Shown here: in pieces, positions 25,995 through 34,602 of the stretch | How the letters are laid out: the number at the start of each line of letters is the position of its first letter | How positions within the stretch are numbered: position 1 is the first letter of the stretch | Source: Roseibium marinum | GTDB taxonomy: Bacteria > Pseudomonadota > Alphaproteobacteria > Rhizobiales > Stappiaceae | Reading direction: 5' to 3' | Assembly (NCBI RefSeq): GCF_002906165.1 | Contig: NZ_PPCN01000003.1 | Span: 248,001 to 312,000, forward strand | DNA length: 64,000 nt | Translations under genes and position numbers: made by a program | Notes under the pieces: model-generated | What the model was told of the DNA's origin: nothing | Databases searched by the model: none | What the model saw: the letters and a program-made list of their open reading frames with translations, nothing else

Positions 25995-27878
25995 GTGTCA
26001 TTTGCAAGGCCGTTTCTGGCCCGGCTGATCGACGGATATTTCCGGCCTTTCGAAGCGCATCTGAAGCCGCTCGATATTCCGGTGACACCTTTGCCGGACA
26101 AGAGCCCGGTGCATCTTGTCTGGCACTTCGCCAACATGTTCCGCACACAACTCGTTATCGTCTCGCTGCTTGCCATGATCTCCTCGGGACTGGGTCTGGC
26201 GGGGATCTGGACGATCGCTTATGTCGTCGACGGTGTGACCTCAAAAGGTGCGCAGGCTTTCCTCAATGGGCACACCTGGTTCCTGACCGGAATTTTCGTG
26301 CTCTTCGTCATCATTGATCCGCTGGCCTTCCTTCTGCGCCAGACCTTTGCCTTCCAGACGGTGCGGATCCTTCTGCCCGCGGCGATGCGCTGGCAGGCCC
26401 ACAAGGCGGTCGAGGCCCAGGACCTGGCGTTTTTCGAAGACACGTTCGCCGGGCAGGTGGCCTCCCGGATCGCCCAGGTGACCATGTCGGTCCATCGCCA
26501 GATGATGCTGGCGATCGAGACCGTCCCTTTTCTGGCCATCCAGTTCGGCGGATCGTTCCTTCTGCTTCTGGCGCTCGCCTGGCCGTTGGCGATCCCGGTC
26601 TTTTTCTGGATTGCCGCCAACATCCTGGTGGCCTGGCTGGCCATTCCGACCTATCTGCAACGCTCCGCCAGGGTGGCTGCGGCCAATTCCCGGGCGACCG
26701 GCGCGATGACGGATGTCTATTCCAACATCGCCATGGTGAAACTGTTCGCGGCCGAGGATTCCGAGGCCGGCGCCATCCGCAAGGTCATCGGGGAGACCAT
26801 CGATACCCGCCACAGTGAAAACCGGTCCTACATCCTGACCGACAGCGCCGTCTATGCGCTCAACGTCCTGATGATCCTGGCGGTCGTCGCGATCGGTTTC
26901 TGGGGCATGACCGGCGGCTGGGTCACCATTGGCGATTTTGTTGCCGGCCTGACGGTTACCCGCTCCCTGTCGCATGCCTCTTCCAGTTTCATCGGGGTCG
27001 GCCAGGCTATCACCAGCACGCTCGGAACGATCCGGGACGCCATGCCGATCATGACCAGCCGGCCGAAGATCACCGACAAACCGGAGGCTTCCGAACTCGA
27101 TGTGACCGCCGGCGGGATCCGTTTCGAAAATGTCACCTTCGCTTATCAGAAGGACCGGGCGCCGGTTCTGGAGAATTTCAGCCTGACGATCGATCCGGGC
27201 GAGCGGGTCGGACTGGTGGGCCTTTCCGGAGCGGGAAAATCGACGGTGATCGCGCTGTTGATGCGCCTGCGCGATGTGTCCGGCGGGCGGATCATGATTG
27301 ACGGGCAGGATGTGCGCGACGTCACCCAGGCCTCGCTGCGCGGCCGGATCGGGGTGGTCACCCAGGATATTTCCCTTCTCAACCGGTCCATCCGCGACAA
27401 TATCCGCTACGGCAAGCCGGATGCGGACGATGAGGACATCCGCGCAATCGCCAGGGCCTCCGAAGCGCTGGAGTTCATCGAGGAGCAAAAGGACAGCAAG
27501 GGACGCAAGGGCCTTGACGCCCATGTCGGCGACCGGGGTGTGAAACTCTCCGGCGGTCAGCGCCAGCGCATCGCCATCGCCAGGGTTCTGCTGAAAGACG
27601 CCCCGGTTCTTATCCTGGACGAGGCCACGTCCGCCCTGGACAGCGAGGCCGAACTCGCCATTCAGGAGAACCTCGCGCGGATGATGGACGGCAGGACCAC
27701 CCTGGCCGTCGCCCACAGGCTGTCGACCATCGCCGCACTGGACCGGCTGGTGGTGATGGATGGCGGCAGGATTATCGAGGAAGGCAGCCATCAGCAGCTT
27801 CTCGCCAGGGGCGGGCTCTACGCAACGCTCTGGGAGCGCCAGTCAGGCGGGTTTCTGGCGCTCAGTGCCGCCGAGTGA
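25995..27878 (+). CDS. ABC exporter, fused permease and ATPase
   Basis: The 627-residue protein is a type IV (ABCB/MsbA-like) half-transporter. About six membrane segments lie within residues 50-320. The ATPase part has Walker A GLSGAGKST near 409, signature LSGGQRQRIAIARVL near 518, Walker B VLILDEATSALD, and the H-loop AHRLST. The GTG start at 25995 is supported by GGGGAG eight bases upstream. A homodimer would export its substrate across the inner membrane; the substrate is unknown. Its closeness to a SufR-like gene suggests a link to metal, Fe-S or oxidative stress, but that is inference. Confidence 0.9.
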   Translation: MSFARPFLARLIDGYFRPFEAHLKPLDIPVTPLPDKSPVHLVWHFANMFRTQLVIVSLLAMISSGLGLAGIWTIAYVVDGVTSKGAQAFLNGHTWFLTGIFVLFVIIDPLAFLLRQTFAFQTVRILLPAAMRWQAHKAVEAQDLAFFEDTFAGQVASRIAQVTMSVHRQMMLAIETVPFLAIQFGGSFLLLLALAWPLAIPVFFWIAANILVAWLAIPTYLQRSARVAAANSRATGAMTDVYSNIAMVKLFAAEDSEAGAIRKVIGETIDTRHSENRSYILTDSAVYALNVLMILAVVAIGFWGMTGGWVTIGDFVAGLTVTRSLSHASSSFIGVGQAITSTLGTIRDAMPIMTSRPKITDKPEASELDVTAGGIRFENVTFAYQKDRAPVLENFSLTIDPGERVGLVGLSGAGKSTVIALLMRLRDVSGGRIMIDGQDVRDVTQASLRGRIGVVTQDISLLNRSIRDNIRYGKPDADDEDIRAIARASEALEFIEEQKDSKGRKGLDAHVGDRGVKLSGGQRQRIAIARVLLKDAPVLILDEATSALDSEAELAIQENLARMMDGRTTLAVAHRLSTIAALDRLVVMDGGRIIEEGSHQQLLARGGLYATLWERQSGGFLALSAAE

Positions 27879-28020
27879 GCGGCCGCCGGTTTTCCCGCCC
27901 GCAAGTTCGATACCTTGATCCTCGTCATAATCTCGAAAAGAGCCTTCTTCTACAATGCAGCGTCAGTACCGGTCCGTCACCCCGGGCCGGGCTCGTACCG
28001 GGTTATCTTGGAGATGCCGC

Positions 28021-29547
28021 ATGGAGCTTCAGTCAAACGGAACCTCAGACGACGACAGCAGCGTCCCGGGCGGACAGACGTCTGTTCCCGCGAAGGAAGA
28101 ACTGGTCCGGCTGTCCGGTGAGGTTTCGGCCCTGCGCGCGCAGGTACTGAAGGGCGCGGAGGACCTGCTCGCTACCTATGGGGTCACGGAACCCTCTCGT
28201 GAAATCCTCAATCTGTCTCATTACGTAAGCCTCCGCCGTCATGACATCCGCCCCCTGCAAAGGCGGCTGATGCGCCATGGCCTCTCCTCCATGGGCCGTC
28301 TTGAGAGCCGCGTGCTGCCAACGCTCGATGCCGTCCTCGCGGCCCTGTCGACGATGACGGGGCAGGGCGCAAATCTGACGGTTGCCCCGGAAACGGCATT
28401 CTTTTCCGGAGAGCGGCAGCTTGAAGAGGCGTCGGCCGTTTTGTTCGGCCCCAAACCTGATAACCGCCGGGGCCGGATCATGGTCACTTTCCCGAGCGAA
28501 GCGGCGGAGCAGCCGGACTTCGTCCGCGATCTGGTGCGCAAGGGCATGAACATCGCCCGTATCAACTGCGCGCACGATAACCCGGACACCTGGCGGAAGA
28601 TGGCCGCCCTGGTGCGCAAGGCGGCGAAGAAGGAAGGCCGGGAAGTGCGGATCCTGATGGATATCGCCGGACCGAAAATCCGCACCGAAACGGTGCTGCC
28701 CGCCAAAAAGGTTCCCAAACTCGATGCGGGTGACCGGTTTCGTCTGGTTGTCGATGGCAAACCAATGGCCCATCCGGACATTGCGGTGACGGCTAGCGTG
28801 TCGCTGCCGCAGATGGTCGAGCGCCTGCTGCCGGGCGACCGCGTTCTCTACGACGACAGCAAGCTGGAAGGCGTCGTGGAGGAGGTCTCTGGCGGCGAGG
28901 CCGTCATCCGTGTGAAGCGGGCCAAAAGCGGCGGCACGAAAATCCGCCCCGGCAAAGGCGTCAACCTGCCGGATACGGCGCTTGGCGTCTCGCCGCTGAC
29001 TTCCAAGGACCAGCAGGATCTTGAAACCGTCATCGCCTGCGCGGACATGGTCGGCTATTCCTTCGTCAGCCGGCCGCAGGACATAGACCTGCTGGAAGAG
29101 GCGCTGGCCAGGATCGGCGCCGCGGGGCATCCTCTGGGACTTGTCGCCAAGATCGAGCGGCCGGAAGCCGTTGAGAACCTTCCCGCGCTGATCGCGCGCG
29201 CCAGCGGCAGGCGGCCTTTGGCGGTAATGATCGCCCGCGGCGATCTTGCCTCGGAGATCGGCTTCGAACGGCTGGCGGAAATGCAGGAGGAAATCCTGTG
29301 GATCTGCGAGGCGGCCAGCACGCCGGTAATTTGGGCAACCCAGGTTCTGGAAAGCCTGGTGAAGTTCGGCAGCCCCTCCCGGGGGGACATGACCGACGCC
29401 GCGATGGCCGCGCGCGCCGAATGCGTCATGCTGAACAAGGGGCCGGCGGTCGGCGAAGCGGTCGAGCTTCTGGACCGGCTGGTTTCCCGCATGGAAGGAC
29501 ATATGGCCAAGAAAACCCCCACCCTGCGGGCGCTGCATTCCTGGTAG
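28021..29547 (+). CDS. Divergent pyruvate-kinase-like enzyme
   Basis: The 508-residue protein has a pyruvate kinase barrel: GMNIARINCAHD, DIAGPKIRT, KGVNLPD, the catalytic lysine in VAKIERPEAVENL, MIARGDLASEIG, and PVIWATQVLESLVKFG. It differs from the usual enzyme. About 150 extra N-terminal residues precede the barrel, the start of strand 1 reads RIMVTFPSE instead of TKIVATIGP, KGPEIRT is replaced by AGPKIRT, and the usual C-terminal effector domain is missing; the protein ends soon after MLNKGP. It may act on phosphoenolpyruvate or a related substrate. ATG 28021 follows GGAG; the longer frame to 27955 is less likely. Confidence 0.82.
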   Translation: MELQSNGTSDDDSSVPGGQTSVPAKEELVRLSGEVSALRAQVLKGAEDLLATYGVTEPSREILNLSHYVSLRRHDIRPLQRRLMRHGLSSMGRLESRVLPTLDAVLAALSTMTGQGANLTVAPETAFFSGERQLEEASAVLFGPKPDNRRGRIMVTFPSEAAEQPDFVRDLVRKGMNIARINCAHDNPDTWRKMAALVRKAAKKEGREVRILMDIAGPKIRTETVLPAKKVPKLDAGDRFRLVVDGKPMAHPDIAVTASVSLPQMVERLLPGDRVLYDDSKLEGVVEEVSGGEAVIRVKRAKSGGTKIRPGKGVNLPDTALGVSPLTSKDQQDLETVIACADMVGYSFVSRPQDIDLLEEALARIGAAGHPLGLVAKIERPEAVENLPALIARASGRRPLAVMIARGDLASEIGFERLAEMQEEILWICEAASTPVIWATQVLESLVKFGSPSRGDMTDAAMAARAECVMLNKGPAVGEAVELLDRLVSRMEGHMAKKTPTLRALHSW

Positions 29548-29626
29548 CCGTCACGCATCGTGCCAAGGGCGGGTATAACGCACCCTCCTGTTGATTTTTC
29601 GAAATCCTGGAGACAATACTCCCGGC

Positions 29627-30472
29627 ATGGATAAAAGAGACCGTGCCGAACTCTTCCGCGAACGCCTGTCCGACGCCCTGCGCAGCCGGGAGATGAACCG
29701 CAGCGATCTGGCGCGCGGGGCGGGACTGGACCGGTCCACGGTCTCGCAACTCCTGTCCGAGGAAGCGCCGCGTCTTCCGAACGGACAGGCTCTGGCGGCA
29801 ATCGCAACGGCGCTCAGTGTCTCGTCGGACTGGCTGCTGGGGCTCTCGACCCACCGGGGCGCCGCGGCGGAAATTCTCGATCAGGCTGTTCAGGTGGCTG
29901 AAACCGACCGCCATCCGGTCGATGAACATCTGCTCGCCTGGTACCGGGATGCGGTGGGTGCGAAGATCCGTCATGTCCCGGCCAATCTTCCCGATGTACT
30001 CAAGACCGAAGCCGTTCTTGCCTTTGAATATGCCGGCGAAACGCTGCGCACCGCGGATCAGGCCATTATCGGTACCCGCGACCAGCGGGCGCTCCTGAGC
30101 CGCGCCGAATCCGACATGGAGATAGCGCTGCCCAGGGAGTCCCTGGAAGGGTTTGCCGAAGGAGAGGGCATGTGGGCCGGGCTGCCGGCCGCCGCCCGCC
30201 GCGAGCAACTGGACGTCATGGGCAGGACATTGGAAGACCTCTACCCCTCCCTGCGCCTGCACCTGTTCGGTGCCAACGACCGATATTCGGCGCCCTTCAC
30301 GGTTTTCGGCCAGAAATGGGCGGCACTATACCTGGGCCAGCGCTACCTGACATTTTCCAACACCCGCCACGTGCAGCTCTTTTCCGGGCATTTCGACGAC
30401 CTCGTCCGCCATGCGGTGGTCCGTTCGCACGAAGCCGGAGAGTTCGCGGTCCGCCTGGCGGAAGGGATCTGA
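29627..30472 (+). CDS. XRE-family (helix-turn-helix) transcriptional regulator
   Basis: The 281-residue protein has an N-terminal HTH (RSDLARGAGLDRSTVSQLLS, about residues 25-44) of the XRE type, then a large domain (about 75-281) without a motif I recognise. The second half contains FGQKWAALYLGQRYLTFSNT. The start ATG 29627 (MDKRDRAELFRERLSDAL) was chosen because the HTH follows directly. It is 79 bases after the pyruvate-kinase-like gene and may be co-transcribed. Its effector and targets are unknown. The gene is convergent with the glutamate-synthase-like gene, with a palindromic repeat in the gap. Confidence 0.82.
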   Translation: MDKRDRAELFRERLSDALRSREMNRSDLARGAGLDRSTVSQLLSEEAPRLPNGQALAAIATALSVSSDWLLGLSTHRGAAAEILDQAVQVAETDRHPVDEHLLAWYRDAVGAKIRHVPANLPDVLKTEAVLAFEYAGETLRTADQAIIGTRDQRALLSRAESDMEIALPRESLEGFAEGEGMWAGLPAAARREQLDVMGRTLEDLYPSLRLHLFGANDRYSAPFTVFGQKWAALYLGQRYLTFSNTRHVQLFSGHFDDLVRHAVVRSHEAGEFAVRLAEGI

Positions 30473-30502
30473 CAGGGCCAGTCCGCTGATCTAGAGGGGC
30501 GC

Positions 30503-30605
30503 GCGTTTGAGCGGATTCATGGATTTAGGAGGACGCCCGAGGCAGCGTTTGCATTGCAAATGCGTTCGGGCGATTTCCTGAATTCAATTTAACGCGACAC
30601 GCTTT
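30503..30605. repeat. Long palindromic repeat, copy 1 (convergent gap)
   Basis: About 103 bases form an imperfect palindrome. A left arm with GGAGGACGCCCGA faces a right arm TCGGGCGATTTCC, around an inner hairpin made by CGTTTGCA/TGCAAATGCG. From 30532 to 30605 it is identical over 74 bases to the copy at 37147-37220. It fills the gap between the ends of two convergent genes and ends next to the stop codon of the leftward gene. It could fold as a two-way terminator. Confidence 0.8.
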
Positions 30606-32250
30606 AATGATGCCCGTGGTGACCGTGCAAGGCCTTGGCCGACGCGACGGAGCGGGCCGGTTCAAAACTCTCCGCGACGGCCATGTCCCAATAGGTCGAA
30701 TAGCCCGGGATGTTATGCGCCTCGTCGAGCAGGGCGCCTTTTTGCACCCAGGTGAGAGCAACGCTCGCGGGCAGGATTTCGCGCTGACCTTCACGGAGAT
30801 AGAAATGTTCCGGTTTGAAATCGCGCGGGTGGTCGAGGCCCGCGGCTGCGGTGAATTCGATCAGCGCATCGAGCGTGTTGGTGTGGAAATTCGTCACCCT
30901 TTCCGCCTTGTCGGGAACCACAAGAGCCTGCTGGCGCTTCAGATCCTGAGTGGCGACACCGGTCGGGCAGCGGTTGGTGTGGCAGCTCTGGGACTGAATG
31001 CAGCCGACGGCAAACATGAATCCGCGCGCTGAATTGACCCAGTCCGCGCCCAGGCAGATGGTTCCGGCGATATCGAAAGCGCTGATCAATTTGCCGCTGG
31101 CACCGATCTTGATGTCATCGCGCAGGCCGGCGCCGACCAGACAATTGTGAACGAAGGAAAGTCCCTGACGCAAAGGCGTCCCGAGCCGGTTGGCGAATTC
31201 GATGGGGGCGGCGCCGGTCCCGCCTTCGGAGCCGTCGACAACGATGAAGTCCGGCTTGATCCCGGTCTTCAGCATGGCCTTCAGGATCGCCATGAATTCC
31301 CAGCGGTGGCCGAGACACAGTTTGAAGCCCACCGGCTTGCCTCCGGACAGTTCCCTCAAGGTCCGGATGAATTCCAGAAGTTCAACCGGCGTGGAAAATG
31401 CCGAGTGGTGCGATGGCGAGACACAGTCCTGGCCCATGGGAACGCCCCTGGCATCGGCGATTTCCTGAGTGACCTTTGGACCGGGAAGCACGCCGCCGTG
31501 GCCGGGTTTCGCGCCCTGGCTCATCTTGATTTCGATCATCTTGATCTGCGGGTTAGCTGCCTGGCTCTTGAATTTATCCGGATCGAAGGTTCCATCCTTG
31601 GCCCGGCAGCCGAAATAGCCGCTTCCCAGTTCCCACACGAGATCGCCGCCGCCTTCCCGGTGATAGCGCGAGACGCTGCCTTCACCGGTGTCGTGAAAGA
31701 AATTGCCGGCCTTCGCACCCTTGTTGAGCGCCAGAATAGCGTTACCTGAAAGGGCGCCGAAGCTCATCGCCGAGATATTGAAGAGCGAGGCCGAATAAGG
31801 CTGCTTGCATTCCGGTCCGCCGATGGTGACGCGCAGATCCTCGTGGCTGACCGGCTTCGGGCAGACGGAATGGTTCACCCAGGAATAGGTGCTTTCGTAA
31901 ACGTCCAGCTCCGTTCCGAAGGGAAGCACATCCTCGATGTTCTTCGCCCGGTCGTAGACCATGGACCGGCGCTCGCGCGAAAACGGTTTGCCGTCCTGGT
32001 TGCTTTCGAAAAAATATTGCCGGAGTTCCGGGCGGATGGATTCGAAAAGATACCGGAAGTGACCGGTCACCGGATAATTGCGCAGGACCGCGTGCGCGTT
32101 CTGGCGCAGGTCAAGAAAACCAGTCACCGCCAGAGCCGCGAAAACCAGAAACGGCCAAAAGAAATGCCCCGAAACGGCAAACATCAAAACGAAACTGATG
32201 GCGGCGAAAAGGATGCAAAGAACAAAAACAGTATAGCGGGCAGGGAACAC
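30604..32250 (-). CDS. FMN-binding glutamate-synthase-family protein
   Basis: The 548-residue protein has two N-terminal membrane segments (about residues 6-45) followed by a glutamate-synthase-like FMN barrel. The barrel has FNISAMSFGALSG, GTGEGSVS, KMSQGAKPGHGG, VDGSEGGTGAAP, and the 3Fe-4S cysteine set C-x5-C-x4-C in GCIQSQSCHTNRCPTG. The amidotransferase domain of true GltB is missing, so it is not a full glutamate synthase; the substrate is unknown. No ATG fits. GTG 32250 (FPARYTVFVL) is preceded by AAGGAG and is my choice. The tail HGHHGHH is histidine-rich. The stop codon touches repeat copy 1. Confidence 0.85.
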   Translation of the reverse strand: MFPARYTVFVLCILFAAISFVLMFAVSGHFFWPFLVFAALAVTGFLDLRQNAHAVLRNYPVTGHFRYLFESIRPELRQYFFESNQDGKPFSRERRSMVYDRAKNIEDVLPFGTELDVYESTYSWVNHSVCPKPVSHEDLRVTIGGPECKQPYSASLFNISAMSFGALSGNAILALNKGAKAGNFFHDTGEGSVSRYHREGGGDLVWELGSGYFGCRAKDGTFDPDKFKSQAANPQIKMIEIKMSQGAKPGHGGVLPGPKVTQEIADARGVPMGQDCVSPSHHSAFSTPVELLEFIRTLRELSGGKPVGFKLCLGHRWEFMAILKAMLKTGIKPDFIVVDGSEGGTGAAPIEFANRLGTPLRQGLSFVHNCLVGAGLRDDIKIGASGKLISAFDIAGTICLGADWVNSARGFMFAVGCIQSQSCHTNRCPTGVATQDLKRQQALVVPDKAERVTNFHTNTLDALIEFTAAAGLDHPRDFKPEHFYLREGQREILPASVALTWVQKGALLDEAHNIPGYSTYWDMAVAESFEPARSVASAKALHGHHGHH

Positions 32251-32408
32251 GGGCAGGTGACTCCTTGAAAAGCTTGCTCCGCTAGTTGTGTCAGGCCCGG
32301 CAGGAAAAGAAAAGGGCGGTAGGCGGCATTGGAGCTCTGACCCGTTGATAAGACACGGCGGCGTCAATGAAAGGCCGGTCCCGTCTTTCCGCATTCCCCG
32401 GGCCGGGT

Positions 32409-33695
32409 TCAACTCCGCAGGAATGTCTCGATCAGTCGCGCTGCCGTTTCCCTTGCGCCGGGTTCGCTCGACATGAGACCAGCCGCACGCTCCGCTTCTT
32501 CCCGGTAACCAGGGTTTTCAAGGTCCCGAAGCGCCTCCGCGAGATTTTCAGGTGTCAGCTTTTTTTGCGGGATCGGCACCGGGCCGGCGCCGATGTCATG
32601 CACACGGGCGCCCCAGAAAGGCTGGTCGGCGAAGACAGGGCAGACGAGGGAGGGCTTGCCCCAGCGGACAGCTTCATGGGTGGTGCCGGCCCCGCCGTGA
32701 TGGATGATGGCGGCGCAGCGCGGGAAGAGCCAGCTGTGCGGTGCCTTGTCGAGAAGGAAAACGCGCTTCGCCAGATCCGCCGGGAGAACGTCTTTCCCAA
32801 GACCACCCCAGCCGCTGGCAAGAATAGCCCGATGGCCGCTGATCTGGAGCGCGGAGAACACTGTCTCCGTCAGCGTCTCCGGGTCCTTGCTGGGCATGGA
32901 TCCGAATCCGAGATAAACCGGCGTGGGGCCGCTCTCCAGAAAGGCGGCGAGATCCGTTGGCGGCTGATAGAACTGGTCCGGTTGGCTGAACCAGTAACCG
33001 CATTGCCAGTTTTCGTCTGTCCAGTCGCCCGGGGTCGGCACCAGCGCACGGGAAAAAGCTTGTAGCGAGAGCGCTTTGCCGCCGCCCGGCATATACCCGT
33101 CGATCAGCGAGCCAGCCATGGCGATTTCCGTTTCCGCCTCAGCCCGCAACGGTTTCATCGTCGAGGCGAGCCCCGCTCTCATCAGTTGGCGAAGAACCGA
33201 GTAGCTCGCGCGGTTGAAGATTTTACCGAAATCCGGCAAGCCGAAGAGAGGTACGGGAAAGTCGCCGGTTGGTGCGGTCACCGGTTGCAGGGCCGTCGGC
33301 AGGGCCGGAACATTCAACCGCCGGGCGACGAGGGTCATGACCATGGCTTTCAGGTTGAACAGGATGAGATCCGGCTGTTCCTCAAGGCCGATGGTCCAAA
33401 GAGCCCGCGTGAGGTCCTTCTGCAGGTTGATGTTTTTCCGGGCGGCTTTGAGCGCACCCTTCACGGAAAACAGCGCGTCCTTGACGTCGGGCTTCTGAAG
33501 AAGCTGCTGATAATTGATCGGGACGGGACGGGCCGTGGCTCCGGCTGCCTCGATCATGTCCTCGAACCCTTCTCCTGTGGACAGCACAACCTGGGCTCCC
33601 AGGGACGAAAGTTCCCGGCCGAGGGCGGCATAGGGCTGGACGTCTCCACGCGTGCCGAGCGTTGCGATCAGGATCTTTTTGCGGGAAACAGTCAT
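32409..33695 (-). CDS. Glycosyltransferase, GT1/sterol-glucosyltransferase-like
   Basis: The 428-residue protein has the GT-B layout of family GT1: an N-terminal LIATLGTRGDVQPYAALGREL (as in UGT80 sterol glucosyltransferases and MGT-type antibiotic glycosyltransferases). The C-terminal nucleotide-sugar site has YLGFGSMPSKDP and HHGGAGTTHEAVRWGKPSLV. It probably moves a sugar from a UDP-sugar to a lipid or small hydrophobic acceptor. It is on the same strand as, and upstream of, the glutamate-synthase-like gene. No signal peptide is seen, so it is cytosolic or membrane-peripheral. Confidence 0.88.
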   Translation of the reverse strand: MTVSRKKILIATLGTRGDVQPYAALGRELSSLGAQVVLSTGEGFEDMIEAAGATARPVPINYQQLLQKPDVKDALFSVKGALKAARKNINLQKDLTRALWTIGLEEQPDLILFNLKAMVMTLVARRLNVPALPTALQPVTAPTGDFPVPLFGLPDFGKIFNRASYSVLRQLMRAGLASTMKPLRAEAETEIAMAGSLIDGYMPGGGKALSLQAFSRALVPTPGDWTDENWQCGYWFSQPDQFYQPPTDLAAFLESGPTPVYLGFGSMPSKDPETLTETVFSALQISGHRAILASGWGGLGKDVLPADLAKRVFLLDKAPHSWLFPRCAAIIHHGGAGTTHEAVRWGKPSLVCPVFADQPFWGARVHDIGAGPVPIPQKKLTPENLAEALRDLENPGYREEAERAAGLMSSEPGARETAARLIETFLRS

Positions 33696-33824
33696 CGCAA
33701 GCCTTCAACATGGGAATGGCGGACAGAGACATCTTTCAAGTGGCGGCTTTCAGCGGCAATTGCAACGGCGATGCGGATCGCCTAAGCCTTGCGGAAGCAT
33801 TGCCAGACGTTCTTGAAGGTTTTC

Positions 33825-34259
33825 ATGCAGACAACATTCTCGATCCGGACCGGGGGGCAAGGTCTTTATGAATTCACCGGTTCCGCCGCCGGCTGGCTGG
33901 ACGGGGAGAGCGCCGGTGACGGTCTTCTGACACTCTTCGTCCGGCATACCTCCTGCTCGCTGCTGATCCAGGAAAACGCCGATCCCGATGTGCAGGTGGA
34001 CCTGAAAGCCTTTTTCAGCCGTCTTGTGCCCCCGGCGGATGATCCGTCCATGTCCTATCTCGTTCACACGTTCGAGGGGCCGGACGATATGCCCGCCCAT
34101 ATCAAGGCGGCGCTCATGCCCGTATCCCTGTCCATTCCGGTTTCGAGCGGGCGGATGGCGTTGGGCACCTGGCAGGGGATATATCTTTTCGAGCACCGCA
34201 GCCGTCCTCATGAGCGTCAGGTGGCCGCGCATTTTCGAAGCGACGGCGCGCAAGCCTGA
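33825..34259 (+). CDS. YjbQ/UPF0047-family protein
   Basis: The 144-residue protein matches YjbQ (UPF0047). It has LTLFVRHTSCSLLIQENADPDV (about 41-62), the metal-like histidine YLVHTFEGPDDMPAHIKAAL, and the end LGTWQGIYLFEHRSRPHER. E. coli YjbQ can act as a weak thiamine-phosphate synthase, but the true role is not settled. The start ATG 33825 follows GAAGG; an upstream in-frame TTG at 33789 is not needed. The 129 bases before it hold the divergent promoters. Confidence 0.9.
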   Translation: MQTTFSIRTGGQGLYEFTGSAAGWLDGESAGDGLLTLFVRHTSCSLLIQENADPDVQVDLKAFFSRLVPPADDPSMSYLVHTFEGPDDMPAHIKAALMPVSLSIPVSSGRMALGTWQGIYLFEHRSRPHERQVAAHFRSDGAQA

Positions 34260-34300
34260 TCGAGCGGAATACTGATGCAAAAGGGTTTTTCAGAAAATCT

Positions 34301-34319
34301 GTGACGATTGTCACTTTTT
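34301..34319 (+). terminator. Small intrinsic terminator after yjbQ
   Basis: GTGAC-GATT-GTCAC followed directly by TTTTT. The 5-bp stem is short but the T-run is in the right place, 41 bases after the yjbQ stop. Confidence 0.55.
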
Positions 34320-34376
34320 GAAAGCAGGCAGGTTGAAGCAAGTGCTCTCGAACTCTCCGCCACGTGGAAAATCGGT

Positions 34377-34565
34377 CTACTCGATCGGTCCGATCAAGAC
34401 GTCGCAGGCCCCGGTATTTTCCAATCCCTGCGATGTCATGGCAAGCTCTTTGTTGTCCCGGTCCGGCATGGCGACCTGCCGGACCTCGTCGAGCATGAAC
34501 CTTACTATGGCCTGACCGATGCCCCTTGCCGCGCCGGTGATTAGAACAGTCCTGTATGTTGTGTA
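34377..34565 (-). pseudogene. Remnant of a short-chain dehydrogenase/reductase (SDR) gene
   Basis: The leftward frame reads TVLITGAARGIGQAIVRFML and then an SDR-like strand QVAMPDRDN, with the cofactor motif TGAARGIG. It stops after about 56 codons at 34377-34379, far short of the usual 250. There is no start codon: the codons before TVLITG read YTTYR without ATG, GTG or TTG. The catalytic Ser-Tyr-Lys part is missing. This is the 5' scrap of a lost SDR gene between yjbQ and the secreted-protein gene. I see no other gene in this gap. Confidence 0.65.
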
Positions 34566-34602
34566 CCGGCTGTCCCTTGAAAGGGGAGGCGGAGGTCTGT
34601 TG

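Noticed and set aside
26241-27791. 516-codon minus-strand frame across the ABC exporter gene
   Set aside because: Shadow of a high-GC coding region; no ribosome site or known motif.
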